A stretch of 64,000 bases of DNA from Actinomadura spongiicola (GCF_003432485.1 NZ_QVNQ01000002.1:186001-250000), one strand, 5' to 3'. Shown: positions 44,113 to 53,003, counted from the stretch's first letter. Numbers and translations are program-made. Notes: generated by a model not told the origin, from the sequence alone.

Positions 44113-44277
44113 GTGGCTGCCACCGACGTCCGGCCGAAGATCACGCTGGCCTGCCAGGAGTGCAAGCACCGCAACTACATCACGCGGAAGAACCGGCGCA
44201 ACGACCCGGACCGCCTTGAGATCAAGAAGTACTGCCCCAACTGCCGTACGCACCGTCCGCACCGGGAGACCCGCTAG
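44113..44277 (+). CDS. rpmG: 50S ribosomal protein L33
   Basis: 54 aa from GTG 44113: the sequence includes [19 protein letters not shown], then [17 protein letters not shown]. Both CxxC pairs are kept, so this is the zinc-binding (C+) form. It follows tRNA-Met and precedes the MaoC pair, the usual place in this group. An organism with a C+ form often also has a zinc-independent L33 elsewhere, regulated by Zur. Confidence 0.95.
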   Translation: MAATDVRPKITLACQECKHRNYITRKNRRNDPDRLEIKKYCPNCRTHRPHRETR

Positions 44278-44508
44278 CCGACGTCCGGACGGCGTGGTCC
44301 CGCCTCTCCGAAGGGCCGGAAACCACCGTCCGCACCCGGGAACCCGGGCCGTGGAGGTACGCGGCGTGGCCGCTTCTTCGCACGCTTGCCCCGACTTGAT
44401 CAGCCCGTCCTCGCCGGTGAGTCCGAGGGCGGGCTGTACGTCGTCCTGTTAGCGTCCGTCCGGAGACGGGCGCACCCCACCACGATCCACCCGGAGGGAC
44501 GGGATTGC

Positions 44509-44946
44509 ATGGCACTCAACCGTGACTACATCGGGCGAACCTTCCCGCCGAGCGAGCCGTACGAGGTCAGCCGGGTGAAGATCCGCGAGTTCGCGGACGC
44601 GATCGGCGACGACAACCCGATCTACCGCGACCAGGAGGCGGCCAAGGCGGCCGGACACCCCGACGTCATCGCCCCGCCGACCTTCCCGATCGTCGTGTCC
44701 CTCCTCAGCCCCGCCCTCGAAGACCCGGGCCTCGGCCTGAACTTCTCCATGGTCGTCCACGGCGAGCAGCGGTTCGAGTACACCCGCCCGCTCCGCGCCG
44801 GGGACGTCATCACCTGCGTCACCACCATCACCGAGATCAAGTCGCTCGCGGGCAACGAGAAGATGTCCGTCGAGACCGACATCAAGACCGTCGAGGGCGA
44901 GCCGGTCTGCAAGACCCACAACGTGATCGTGGAGCGGGGGGCCTGA
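44509..44946 (+). CDS. MaoC-like (3R)-hydroxyacyl dehydratase subunit, FAS1-like N domain
   Basis: 145 aa from ATG 44509, with GGAGG upstream. The hot-dog fold pattern is present (YEVSRVKIREFADAIGDDNPIYRD...APPTFPIVV..., FSMVVHGEQRFEYTRPLRAGDVITCVTTIT). The catalytic Asp/His pair of the active subunit is not evident here; in mycobacterial HadAB, HadA lacks it and stabilises the substrate. It is followed after one base by the second subunit, forming a HadAB-like heterodimer of the type II fatty-acid synthase. Gene symbols of mycobacteria are not transferred. Confidence 0.85.
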   Translation: MALNRDYIGRTFPPSEPYEVSRVKIREFADAIGDDNPIYRDQEAAKAAGHPDVIAPPTFPIVVSLLSPALEDPGLGLNFSMVVHGEQRFEYTRPLRAGDVITCVTTITEIKSLAGNEKMSVETDIKTVEGEPVCKTHNVIVERGA

Positions 44947-44947
44947 G

Positions 44948-45373
44948 ATGACCGCCAACGTGAAGTACGCCGACGTCGAGGTCGGCACCGAGATCCCCGC
45001 GCGGACGTTCGCCGTCGACCGCGCCGACCTCGTCCGGTACGCGGGCGCGTCCGGCGACTTCAACCCGATCCACTGGCGCGAGTCCGTCGCGAAGGCCGTC
45101 GGGCTCCCGAACGTGATCGCGCACGGCATGTACACGATGGCGCAGGGCGGCCGGTACGTCACCGACTGGGTCGGCGACCCGGGGGCCGTGGTCGACTACG
45201 GGGTACGGTTCTCCTCGCCGGTCGTCGTCCCGGACGAGGGCGGCGCGACCCTGGAGATCAGCGGCAAGGTGGAGAAGAAGCTCGACGACAACAAGGTCGT
45301 CGTGGCGCTGACCGCCAGGTCGGAGGGCCAGAAGGTCCTCACCCGCGCGAAGGCCGTCGTCAAACTCGCCTGA
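44948..45373 (+). CDS. MaoC-like hydroxyacyl dehydratase, catalytic subunit
   Basis: 141 aa. The catalytic dyad is visible in YAGASGDFNPIHWRESVAKAVGLPNVIAHGMYTMA: Asp and His of the GDxNPIH hydratase-2 motif. It starts two bases behind the stop of the previous subunit, so the pair is co-expressed. Together they dehydrate 3-hydroxyacyl-ACP in fatty-acid elongation. Next gene is murB, as in related actinomycetes. Confidence 0.9.
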   Translation: MTANVKYADVEVGTEIPARTFAVDRADLVRYAGASGDFNPIHWRESVAKAVGLPNVIAHGMYTMAQGGRYVTDWVGDPGAVVDYGVRFSSPVVVPDEGGATLEISGKVEKKLDDNKVVVALTARSEGQKVLTRAKAVVKLA

Positions 45374-45421
45374 CCGGCGGGAACGGCGACGCGGACGCAC
45401 GTACGGGAGGGAAGGGACGAC

Positions 45422-46489
45422 GTGGCGGTGTTCGCTGAAGAGGTGAACCTGGCCGGTTTCACCACGTTGCGGCTGGGCGGTCCCGCGCGGCGCTTCGTCG
45501 AGGCGACGACCGAGGCGGAGCTCGTCGCCGCGGTCCGCGACGCCGACGAGGCGGGCGAACCCGTCCTCGTGCTCGGCGGCGGCAGCAACCTCGTGGTGTC
45601 CGACGACGGGTTCCCCGGCACCGTCGTGCACGTCGGCACCCGCGGCTCCGAACGCGTCGCCGCCGACGGCGACCGGGTCCTCGTCCGCGTCCAGGCGGGC
45701 GAGGACTGGGACGCGTTCGTCGCCCGCTGCGTCGCCGACGGCCTCGCCGGCGTCGAATGCCTGTCCGGCATCCCCGGCCGCGTCGGCGCGACCCCGATTC
45801 AGAACGTCGGCGCCTACGGCCAGGACGTCAGCGAGACGATCGTCGAGGTCCGCGCCTACGACCGGCGGACCCGCGCCCACGTCACCCTCGACCGCGACGC
45901 CTGCCGCTTCACCTACCGGCACAGCGCCTTCAAGGGCGACGACCGGTACGTCATCCTGGACGTGACGTACGCGCTGCACGAGGCCGAGGAGTCACAACCG
46001 GTCGCCTACGCCGAACTCGCGAAGAAACTCGGCGTCCGACCGGGAGACCGCGTCACGTTGAAGGAAGCTCGCGACGCCGTCCTCGAACTGCGACGCGGCA
46101 AGGGCATGGTCCTGGACGCCGCCGACCCCGACACCCGCAGCGCCGGATCGTTCTTCACCAACCCGATCCTCGACTCCGACCAGGTCACCGACCTCGAACG
46201 CCGCGTCGCCGAACGCCTCGGACCGGACGCGACGTTCCCCCGCTACCCCGAGACCGGCGGACGGGTGAAGACGTCCGCCGCCTGGCTCATCGACCGCGCC
46301 GGTTTCACCAAGGGCCACACCCTCGGACGGGCGCGCATCTCCACGAAGCACACCCTCGCCCTCACCAACCCGGGCGATGCCAGCACCGCCGACCTGCTCG
46401 CCCTCGCCCGCCAGGTCCGCGGCGGCGTCCACGACGCGTTCGGCGTCCGGCTCGTGAACGAACCCGTCCTCGTCGGCGTCACCCTCTGA
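45422..46489 (+). CDS. murB: UDP-N-acetylenolpyruvoylglucosamine reductase
   Basis: 355 aa from GTG 45422. FAD-binding elements GGGSNLVVSDDGFPGTVVHV and LSGIPGRVGATPIQNVGAYGQDVSE are present. The catalytic serine lies in RSAGSFFTNPI and the conserved glutamate near the C-terminus in VRLVNEPVLVGVTL. It is the type I form. It reduces enolpyruvyl-UDP-GlcNAc to UDP-MurNAc with NADPH in peptidoglycan synthesis. Cytoplasmic. A 48-bp gap separates it from the MaoC pair, so it may be in the same transcript. Confidence 0.95.
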   Translation: MAVFAEEVNLAGFTTLRLGGPARRFVEATTEAELVAAVRDADEAGEPVLVLGGGSNLVVSDDGFPGTVVHVGTRGSERVAADGDRVLVRVQAGEDWDAFVARCVADGLAGVECLSGIPGRVGATPIQNVGAYGQDVSETIVEVRAYDRRTRAHVTLDRDACRFTYRHSAFKGDDRYVILDVTYALHEAEESQPVAYAELAKKLGVRPGDRVTLKEARDAVLELRRGKGMVLDAADPDTRSAGSFFTNPILDSDQVTDLERRVAERLGPDATFPRYPETGGRVKTSAAWLIDRAGFTKGHTLGRARISTKHTLALTNPGDASTADLLALARQVRGGVHDAFGVRLVNEPVLVGVTL

Positions 46490-46566
46490 CCGTCCCCTTT
46501 GCTCCCGGTCGGTGTGACGTTTCGAACACCCGACCCGCGGCCCCGGCTTGATACTGTCGAAGCGTC

Positions 46567-46735
46567 GAGGGGGAGTAGTCCCAATCGCGTGATCGACATA
46601 CTGGCGCCGCCTTCGGTGCCCGGTCACGCGGGCCCGATCACCGCATCCGGGCGGACGAGACCTTCGGCCTGGCAGTCATTGCCGGGCCGAGGTCGCAGCG
46701 CCCGAAGAAGCTCCCGCCCTCCGGCTCGGCAGTCC
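46567..46735 (+). ncRNA. yybP-ykoY (Mn2+) riboswitch
   Basis: Conserved blocks of the yybP-ykoY class are in order: GGGGGAGTAG at 46569-46578, ATCGACATACTGG at 46592-46604, and GACGAGACCTTCGG at 46654-46667, with a GC stem between. They lie in the leader of a GDT1-family Mn2+ exporter gene, the standard target. The end coordinate is approximate. TTGATACT at 46548-46555 could be the -10 region of its promoter. Confidence 0.85.
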
Positions 46736-46751
46736 GAGCGAGAGGGAACCG

Positions 46752-47333
46752 GTGTCCGCCTTCCTCATCAGCCTGGCCGTGATCTTCGTCGCCGAACTGG
46801 GCGACAAGAGCCAGCTCATGGCCATGACCTTCGCCACCCGTTTCCGGGTCCTTCCGGTGCTGGCCGGCATCACGGCCGCGACCGCGATCGTCCATCTGGC
46901 GAGTGTCGCCGTCGGCGCGGCGCTCGGAGCCGCGCTCCCCACCGGCCCGATCACCATCGCCGCCGGGCTCGCGTTCCTCGGCTTCGCGGCGTGGACGCTG
47001 CGCGGCGACGAACTCGACGACACCGAACGCGCCAAGGCCCGCCGCGCCACCGGCTCTGCGATCCTCGCCGTCGGCGCCGCGTTCTTCCTCGCCGAACTGG
47101 GCGACAAGACGATGCTCGCCACCGTCACCCTCGCGGCCGACCACGGCGGACTCGTCGCGTTGACCGGGGTTTGGGCCGGGTCGACCCTCGGCATGGTCGC
47201 CGCCGACGCGCTCGCCATCGGGGTCGGTCACCTCCTCGGCAGGAACCTCCCCGAGCGGATCATCAAGTACGGCGCGGCCGCCGGATTCGCGGCCTTCGGC
47301 GCCCTGCTCCTCGTCGAGGGCCTCACGGCCTGA
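46752..47333 (+). CDS. GDT1/TMEM165-family (UPF0016) cation exporter, probable Mn2+
   Basis: 193 aa with six hydrophobic helices in two repeats. Each repeat carries the family signature: ELGDKS at 15-20 and ELGDKT at 115-120. GTG 46752 follows GAGAGGGAA. Bacterial members export Mn2+ (MneA type), and the yybP-ykoY riboswitch upstream supports that: high Mn2+ should turn expression on. The gene is monocistronic; adenosine deaminase converges from the right. Confidence 0.9.
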   Translation: MSAFLISLAVIFVAELGDKSQLMAMTFATRFRVLPVLAGITAATAIVHLASVAVGAALGAALPTGPITIAAGLAFLGFAAWTLRGDELDDTERAKARRATGSAILAVGAAFFLAELGDKTMLATVTLAADHGGLVALTGVWAGSTLGMVAADALAIGVGHLLGRNLPERIIKYGAAAGFAAFGALLLVEGLTA

Positions 47334-47346
47334 CGCGGTCTGTTCG

Positions 47347-48417
47347 TCAGCCGTCCAGCCAGCCGTCGACGCCGGCCAGGAGCCGTGCGCGAACGTCGCC
47401 GGGCGCCGCAGACGCCTTGATCGACTGGCGGGCCAGTTCCGCCAGTTCAGCGTCGGAGAAACCCTGCTCGCCGCGGACGAGCTCGTACTGCCGGGCCAGC
47501 CGCGAACCGAACAGCAGCGGATCGTCCGCGCCCAACGCGATGGTGGCGCCCGCCTCGTACAGCCGCCGCACCGGGACGTCCGACGCCGTCGCCGCCACCC
47601 CGAGACTCACGTTCGACGCCGGGCAGACCTCCAACGCCACCCCCCGCTGCACGAGCGCCCCCACCAGCCGCGGGTCGGCCGCCGCGCGCACCCCGTGCCC
47701 GATCCGATCGGCCCGCAGCGTCTCCAGGCATTCCCGGACGCTCGCCGGGCCGAGCAGCTCACCACCGTGCGGCACCGACAGCAGACCACCACGCTTCGCG
47801 ATCCGGAACGCGCCCTCGAAGTCGTACGCGCGGCCCCGCCGCTCGTCGTTGGACAACCCGAAGCCGACCACGCCCCGGTCCGCGTACCGGACGGCGAGCC
47901 GCGCGAGGGTCTTGGCGTCCAGGGGATGCCGCGTCCGGTTCGCCGCGATCACGACGCCGATGCCGACGCCGGACGCCCGCGACGCCTCCCGCGCCGCGTC
48001 CAGGATCAACTCGACGGTCGGGGTCAGGCCCCCGAACATCGCCGCATACCCGCTCGGGTCCACCTGGATCTCCAACCAGCCCGACCCCTCGGCCGCCTCG
48101 TCCTCGGCGGTCTCGCGGAGCAGCCGGCGCAGGTCGTCCGGCGTCCGCAGCACCGAACGCGCGATGTCGTACAGGCGCTGGAACCGGAACCAACCGCGTT
48201 CGTCGGTCGCGTGCAACCGGGGCGGCCAGTCCTCGACGAGCGCGTCCGGCAGATGCACACCGTGCAGCCCGGCCAGCTCCACCAGCGTGGAGTGCCGCAT
48301 CGAGCCGGTGAAGTGCAGATGGAGATGCGCCTTCGGGAGCAGGGCCACGTCCCGACGGGAGGAGCCGCACGCGACGCGGGCGGTGTCCGGGTGAGCTGAA
48401 ACGGTACTGGCCTCCAT
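47347..48417 (-). CDS. add: adenosine deaminase-family protein
   Basis: 356 aa from ATG 48417 (MEASTVSAHPD). Zinc ligands: HLHLHF at about residues 31-36, VPHGGE in the middle and GADDPLLFG near the end; the catalytic Glu lies in the HGGE motif. The HxHFTGS variant (in place of HxHLDGS) is typical of one actinobacterial branch. It deaminates adenosine to inosine in purine salvage; a different aminohydrolase substrate cannot be excluded. Cytoplasmic. Confidence 0.87.
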   Translation of the reverse strand: MEASTVSAHPDTARVACGSSRRDVALLPKAHLHLHFTGSMRHSTLVELAGLHGVHLPDALVEDWPPRLHATDERGWFRFQRLYDIARSVLRTPDDLRRLLRETAEDEAAEGSGWLEIQVDPSGYAAMFGGLTPTVELILDAAREASRASGVGIGVVIAANRTRHPLDAKTLARLAVRYADRGVVGFGLSNDERRGRAYDFEGAFRIAKRGGLLSVPHGGELLGPASVRECLETLRADRIGHGVRAAADPRLVGALVQRGVALEVCPASNVSLGVAATASDVPVRRLYEAGATIALGADDPLLFGSRLARQYELVRGEQGFSDAELAELARQSIKASAAPGDVRARLLAGVDGWLDG

Positions 48418-48639
48418 GAGCCAATGTTGCCGGATCATCGCCTCCGCCGAACCCCCGGCCCACCGGGATCACCACACCGGACTACCTCGTATGACACGCC
48501 ACGGCCATGCCCGCCCATGGGCATCACAAAAAATTCCGGAACCCGTGCAACCCCGTCCGGGCACCGTGCGTATACGAGGGGCGCCAGAGAGAGAACAGGC
48601 CATCCCGCTGCGATGCCGGCGGGCGGAAGGGATATCACG

Positions 48640-49644
48640 ATGATCACGCTGAAGGCCGCCCTGATCGCGGCGTCCGCCGTCGGCACCGTCGCCGTGGGCG
48701 GCGGTGCGACGTGGGCGATGACCGGCTCCTCCGGTACGGCGGCCCCTCAGTCCCACGCGAAGGCCCCCGCGGCGGAGCGGAAGGTGCAGGACGCCGTCCC
48801 CAACGGCGCTCCGACCTGCCTACCGGCCAAGCCCGGCCTGCCCAGGACGAACCTCCCGGGCGGCGCCAAGAAGGAACTCGACAAGCACCTGAAGCAGAAC
48901 CCGGTCACCAAGGACCTCCCGAACGCCGACCTGCCGAAGCCCGACGCCCCGACCGGAAACCTCCCGCCGGGCGACCTGCCGCAGACCGACCTGCCGCAGA
49001 CCGACCTGCCGAAGGCCGGTGTGCCGAAGGCCGGTCAGCCCACGCCGGGCCTGCCGCGGACCGACGTCCCCGACGTCAAGGTCCCGGACGGCACGACGCT
49101 CCCGGCCGACCTGCCCACCTGCGCGCCGTCCACCGGTGACCTCCAAAAGAAGGCGCCCGCGCCGAAGCCGTCCACCGACGTTCCGGGTGTGCCCGGTGTC
49201 CCCGGCAAGCCCGGCCTGCCCGCCGTTCCCAAGCTCGACTGCGACAAGCTGCCGCCCGCGGTGAAGGCCGGCGGCCCGGTCGAGAAGGCCGTCATGCTGG
49301 CGAAGGGCCTGCGCCTCACCTCGACCGTCCCGGGCGGCGCCGACCTCCGCAAGCAGAACATCTGCGCCGTCACGCAGAAGTGGACCGGCCCCGCCGGTCG
49401 GTGGATCACCGTCGAAACGCTGAAGACGCCGACCGGAATGACGCAGAATCAGCTGCGGCGTGCGCTGAAGATGCCCCAGGGCGGCACCCCCGTCACCGTG
49501 CACGGCGCCACCGCCTGGATGGCCCCCGGCGGCAACGGCGTGCTGCTGTTCGACCCGAACGGCTACTCGCTGCTCGTCAACGGAAGCCCCGTCCTCGCGG
49601 GCGACCTGAAGGACGTCACCACCGCCGTCCGCCAGGCCCAGTAA
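48640..49644 (+). CDS. secreted Pro-rich repeat protein
   Basis: 334 aa from ATG 48640, with GGAAGGGA eight bases upstream. A signal peptide is clear (MITLKAALIAASAVGTVAVG...). A ~170-residue tract rich in Pro, Asp, Lys and Leu follows with repeats such as LPQTDLP/LPKAGVP, PNADLPKPD and GVPGVPGKPGLP. The last ~100 residues are a compact domain (QNICAVTQKWTGPAGRWITVETLKTPTGMTQNQLRRAL) with one Cys in the repeats and others before the domain. It is exported; a cell-wall role is possible but no anchor is visible. Unknown function. Confidence 0.72.
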   Translation: MITLKAALIAASAVGTVAVGGGATWAMTGSSGTAAPQSHAKAPAAERKVQDAVPNGAPTCLPAKPGLPRTNLPGGAKKELDKHLKQNPVTKDLPNADLPKPDAPTGNLPPGDLPQTDLPQTDLPKAGVPKAGQPTPGLPRTDVPDVKVPDGTTLPADLPTCAPSTGDLQKKAPAPKPSTDVPGVPGVPGKPGLPAVPKLDCDKLPPAVKAGGPVEKAVMLAKGLRLTSTVPGGADLRKQNICAVTQKWTGPAGRWITVETLKTPTGMTQNQLRRALKMPQGGTPVTVHGATAWMAPGGNGVLLFDPNGYSLLVNGSPVLAGDLKDVTTAVRQAQ

Positions 49645-49671
49645 CAGAAAGAGACTTGGCCCCAGCCACGC

Positions 49672-49795
49672 GCGAACGCGTGACCTGCGTGGTGCGGCGA
49701 CGCCGAAGGCGAGCCACACCACGCAGATCGCGAAGCGATGTCGCGTTCGCCCAGGCACGGTCACGGCGTGAGCCGCCAGGCGAACGCCGTGACCG
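49672..49795. repeat. compact multi-stem palindromic element
   Basis: An outer stem GCGAACGCG (49672-49680) / CGCGTTCGC (49742-49750) encloses three nested hairpins: CTGCGTGGTG 49685-49694 with 49717-49726, CGCC-GAA-GGCG at 49701-49711 within its loop, and ATCGC-GAA-GCGAT at 49727-49739. A further 12-bp perfect hairpin pairs 49758-49769 with 49784-49795. It lies after the secreted-protein gene. The density of perfect pairing is unusual for a terminator and suggests a structured RNA or a mobile palindromic element. Confidence 0.75.
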
Positions 49796-49809
49796 GGGCT
49801 GAAATAAGC

Positions 49810-49847
49810 AGGGCGGGCGGCCCTCGGCGCGGTGGGCCGCTCGCCCT
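49810..49847 (+). terminator. stem-loop terminator ahead of the sigma gene
   Basis: 14-base arms at 49810-49823 and 49834-49847 pair with a single G-U. It is 165 bp beyond the secreted-protein stop and 40 bp before the ECF sigma start, so it isolates the two transcripts. Confidence 0.6.
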
Positions 49848-49887
49848 CGGGGGAACGCCGGAACCGCTCTAGCCGGGACGGAGCACA

Positions 49888-50397
49888 GTGGGGCGTCGAG
49901 ACGACAGCTCGTTCGTGGAGTTCGTGACGGAACGCGGCGATGCCCTGCTGCGCACCGCCGCACTGCTGTGCGGGGCCCGGCAGGACGCCGAGGACATCCT
50001 GCAGTCCGCGCTGGAGAAGGCCTACCGGCATTGGGGCCGGCTGGAGGCGGACAGCGATCCGGAGCCCTATGTGCGGCGGATCCTCGTCAACCTCGTGATC
50101 AGCCGGTCCCGCCGCTGGAAGGTGCTCCGGGAGATCCATATGGCGCGGCCCCCGGAGACACCGGCCGTCTCACCGAACCACGCCGTCGAGCTGAGGGGGA
50201 CGCTCATGGACGAACTACGCAGGCTCGGCCCGCGGCAACGGGCCGTCCTGGTCCTGCGCTTCTGGGAGGACCTCTCGGAGGCGGAGACGGCGCAGGCGCT
50301 CGGCTGTTCGGTCGGAACGGTCAAGAGCCAGGCGTCCCGGGGGCTCGCCAGGCTCCGGGAACGGCTCGACACGAACCTGGCGCCACTGGGGAGATGA
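49888..50397 (+). CDS. SigE-like ECF RNA polymerase sigma factor
   Basis: 169 aa from GTG 49888. Region 2 (about residues 10-75): LLRTAALLCGARQDAEDILQSALEKAYRHWGRLEADSDPEPYVRRILVNLVISRSRR; region 4 (about 110-165): RRLGPRQRAVLVLRFWEDLSEAETAQALGCSVGTVKSQASRGLARLRERL. This is the SigE-like actinobacterial family (SigE70-type). It is followed after 3 bp by a membrane protein that probably holds it inactive. Confidence 0.9.
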   Translation: MGRRDDSSFVEFVTERGDALLRTAALLCGARQDAEDILQSALEKAYRHWGRLEADSDPEPYVRRILVNLVISRSRRWKVLREIHMARPPETPAVSPNHAVELRGTLMDELRRLGPRQRAVLVLRFWEDLSEAETAQALGCSVGTVKSQASRGLARLRERLDTNLAPLGR

Positions 50398-50400
50398 GCG

Positions 50401-51156
50401 ATGGACCTGGAGAGTGAACTGCGGAAGGCCATGGCCGAGCAGGTGGCCGAGGCGTCCGCGTCGCCGTCGCTCGTCGCCGACGTCAAACGCCGCCACCGGC
50501 GCAGGAAGGCGCGGACGCACACCGCCGCGGCGGTGGCCGCGGCCTCGGTCGCCGCGCTGATCCTCGTGCCCACCTACCAGTCGTTCCGGGCCACACCCGT
50601 CGGAACCGTCGGGACCGAACGTCCGACGAGCAATGTCCCGGCGTCCCAGCGGCCGGAACGACCTCCCGCCCCGGGCCAGTCCCGGCCCCCGTCAAACAAG
50701 GAACGGCCCGGGGCGGGAACCTCTGCGAAGCCGAAGCCGCCCCCGTCGCCCGGCGGGCCGGAGGCCGGGCCCCGGCGGCCGGGGCCCGGCGGGGTCGTCG
50801 ACGACCTGCCGCGCTGGATCACCTACCTCCCGGACGGCCTCGCCGCCGCCTCGCCGTGCGCGGTGGCGGGCGGAGCCGAACGCAGGACGACGACCTGCGC
50901 ATGGCGCGGAGACGCCGGCTGGGTGGAGATCGTCCTCGTGCGGAGCCAAGGGCTGTCCGACCCCCGGGACCTCATGAGGCCGGCGGGCATCCCCGGCCGC
51001 ACCACCGTCCGCGGCATGCCCGCCTTCACCATCGACCGTCCCGACTCCGGGCGCCAGATCTCGTGGCTGGCCAGGCCGGGGGTCGGTGTGACCGTGTCCG
51101 CGGGCGGATCGGTCAAGGGTCAACTGATGCGCATCGCCGAGGGGGTGCGCCCGTGA
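50401..51156 (+). CDS. anti-sigma-like membrane protein with Pro-rich linker
   Basis: 251 aa from ATG 50401. Residues 1-38 are an acidic/basic cytoplasmic part (MDLESELRKAMAEQVAEA...RRHRRRKAR), residues ~42-60 a transmembrane helix, then a Pro-rich linker (~65-125) and an extracytoplasmic domain of ~125 residues with two Cys (SPCAVAGG, TTTCAWRGD). No zinc-binding anti-sigma motif is present. Coupling to the ECF sigma gene makes a regulatory role probable; the exterior domain may sense the signal. Confidence 0.7.
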   Translation: MDLESELRKAMAEQVAEASASPSLVADVKRRHRRRKARTHTAAAVAAASVAALILVPTYQSFRATPVGTVGTERPTSNVPASQRPERPPAPGQSRPPSNKERPGAGTSAKPKPPPSPGGPEAGPRRPGPGGVVDDLPRWITYLPDGLAAASPCAVAGGAERRTTTCAWRGDAGWVEIVLVRSQGLSDPRDLMRPAGIPGRTTVRGMPAFTIDRPDSGRQISWLARPGVGVTVSAGGSVKGQLMRIAEGVRP

Positions 51157-51195
51157 ACGTCGACGCGGCCGTGCGGACGCGCGGCGACTGACCCC

Positions 51196-51253
51196 GTTCC
51201 GGCGGGACGTTCCGCAGCGGGGAGGGGCCGTTGGCGGAACGTCCCGCCGGAAC
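51196..51253. terminator. perfect 20-bp stem-loop (first of two) between convergent genes
   Basis: Bases 51196-51215 are the exact reverse complement of 51234-51253 with an 18-nt G-rich loop. It lies 40 bp after the anti-sigma-like stop. The arm length exceeds that of common terminators. Confidence 0.7.
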
Positions 51254-51287
51254 CTCCGGGGAACGGGACTGGGAGGCGGTCCTCGTT

Positions 51288-51341
51288 CCACACGAAACCG
51301 GCCTCGGGCTTGTGTGCGAGCCCGGGGCCGGTTTCGTGTGG
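51288..51341. terminator. 23-bp stem-loop (second of two) ahead of the aspC stop
   Basis: Bases 51288-51310 pair with 51319-51341 with a single G-U and an 8-nt loop. It lies 25 bp beyond the aspartate aminotransferase stop on its 3' side. Together with the hairpin at 51196 it should block transcription from both directions. Confidence 0.75.
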
Positions 51342-51365
51342 AGCTGTATGGGTTTCGTGCGGAGT

Positions 51366-52577
51366 TCAGTTCGCCTCGGAGAGCAGCTTCGCGACCCGCG
51401 AGACGCCCTCGACGAGGTCGTCGTCGCCGAGCGCGTACGACAGGCGGAAGTACCCGGGGGTCCCGAACGCCTCACCCGGCACCAGCGCGACCTCGGCCTC
51501 CTCCAGGATCAGCGACGCCAGCTCCACCGACGTCTCCGGACGCTTCCCGCGGATCTCCCGGCCCAGCAGCGCCTTGACCGACGGGTAGGCGTAGAACGCG
51601 CCCTCCGGCTCCGGACAGACCACGCCCTGGATCTCGTTCAGCATCCGCACGATCGTCTTACGGCGCCGGTCGAACGCCTTCCGCATCTCCGCCACCGCCG
51701 ACAGGTCGCCGGTCACCGCGGCCAGCGCCGCCGCCTGCGACACGTTCGCCACGTTGGACGTCGCGTGCGACTGGAGGTTCTGCGCGGCCTTCACCACGTC
51801 CGCCGGGCCGATCATCCAGCCGACCCGCCAGCCCGTCATCGCGTACGTCTTCGCGACGCCGTTCAGGACGAGCGTCCGGTCGGCGAGTTCCGGCACCACC
51901 ACGGGCATCGAGTGGAACTCGGCGTCCCCGTACACGAGGTGCTCGTAGATCTCGTCCGTGATGACCCACAGGCCGTGCCCGTCCGCCCACCGGCCGATCG
52001 CCTCGACCTCGTCGCGGGTGTACACGGCGCCGGTCGGGTTGGACGGCGACACGAACAGCAGCACCTTCGTCCGGTCGGTGCGGGCCGCCTCCAACTGCTC
52101 GACGCTGACCTTGTAACCGGTGGTCTCGTCGGCGACGACGTCGACGGGCACCCCGCCCGCCAGCTTGATCGACTCGGGATAGGTCGTCCAGTACGGCGTC
52201 GGGACGAGCACCTCGTCGCCCGGGTCGAGCAGCGCGGCGAACGCCTCGTACACCGCCTGCTTACCGCCGTTCGTCACCAGCACCTGAGCGGCCTCGACCC
52301 GGTACCCGGAGTCGCGCTCGGTCTTCTCGGCGATGGCGGCGCGCAGCTCGGGCAGCCCGCCCGCGGGCGTGTACTTGTGGAAGCGAGGCACCCCGCACGC
52401 GGTCACCGCCGCCTCGACGATGTAGTCCGGGGTCGGGAAGTCGGGCTCGCCCGCGCCGAACCCGATGACCGGGCGGCCCGCCGCCTTCAGCGCCTTGGCC
52501 TTGGCGTCGACGGCCAGCGTGGCGGATTCGGATATCGCGGCGATGCGCTTGGAGATGCGAGGACGGTCGATGCTCAT
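51366..52577 (-). CDS. aspC: aspartate aminotransferase, class I (subfamily Ib)
   Basis: 403 aa. PLP-enzyme motifs are complete: [13 protein letters not shown] at about residues 41-53, [11 protein letters not shown], the conserved Asp/Tyr in [14 protein letters not shown], the Schiff-base lysine in [16 protein letters not shown], and the C-terminal Arg in [13 protein letters not shown]. It exchanges aspartate and 2-oxoglutarate for oxaloacetate and glutamate. It lies leftward of tRNA-Trp/secE, a conserved actinomycete neighbourhood. Confidence 0.92.
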   Translation of the reverse strand: MSIDRPRISKRIAAISESATLAVDAKAKALKAAGRPVIGFGAGEPDFPTPDYIVEAAVTACGVPRFHKYTPAGGLPELRAAIAEKTERDSGYRVEAAQVLVTNGGKQAVYEAFAALLDPGDEVLVPTPYWTTYPESIKLAGGVPVDVVADETTGYKVSVEQLEAARTDRTKVLLFVSPSNPTGAVYTRDEVEAIGRWADGHGLWVITDEIYEHLVYGDAEFHSMPVVVPELADRTLVLNGVAKTYAMTGWRVGWMIGPADVVKAAQNLQSHATSNVANVSQAAALAAVTGDLSAVAEMRKAFDRRRKTIVRMLNEIQGVVCPEPEGAFYAYPSVKALLGREIRGKRPETSVELASLILEEAEVALVPGEAFGTPGYFRLSYALGDDDLVEGVSRVAKLLSEAN

Positions 52578-52810
52578 ACCCCTATCGTTACAGACGCCGT
52601 CCGCGCGCCCGAGTCATATATCCGCGCCGGTGGGACGGCGTGTGCTCGGCTGGTTCGACGCGGGGGCCTTCGACACGTAGACTCACCGTCCTAGTGGCGG
52701 GTCCCCGCCATGCGAGCCTGTGCGCACACGGATGCCGCATGGAGGTCGTAAGCTGGGACTCACCATCACCCTGATCCCATGGTCGGGTGTTCTCCTTCCC
52801 AGGAGAATGA

Positions 52811-52883
52811 AGGGCAGTGGCTCAATTGGTAGAGCTCCGGTCTCCAAAACCGGCGGTTGGGGGTTCGAGTCCCTCCTGCCCTG
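52811..52883 (+). tRNA. tRNA-Trp (CCA)
   Basis: Acceptor AGGGCAG/CTGCCCT, anticodon stem CCGGT/ACCGG with loop CTCCAAA giving CCA, and T-arm GGGGGTTCGAGTCCCTC. No CCA tail is encoded. It is located 120 bp ahead of secE, the classical position in bacteria. Confidence 0.95.
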
Positions 52884-53003
52884 CGAGGTGCGGTGCGCAC
52901 CGCGTCGGCCGCGTCACGGCGATGCCGTGGCACTCCGCCGTCGCGGGACGGAACCGCGCGACGACCACGGGGGTTGGAACGACCGATGAGGTGAACGGCG
53001 GCA

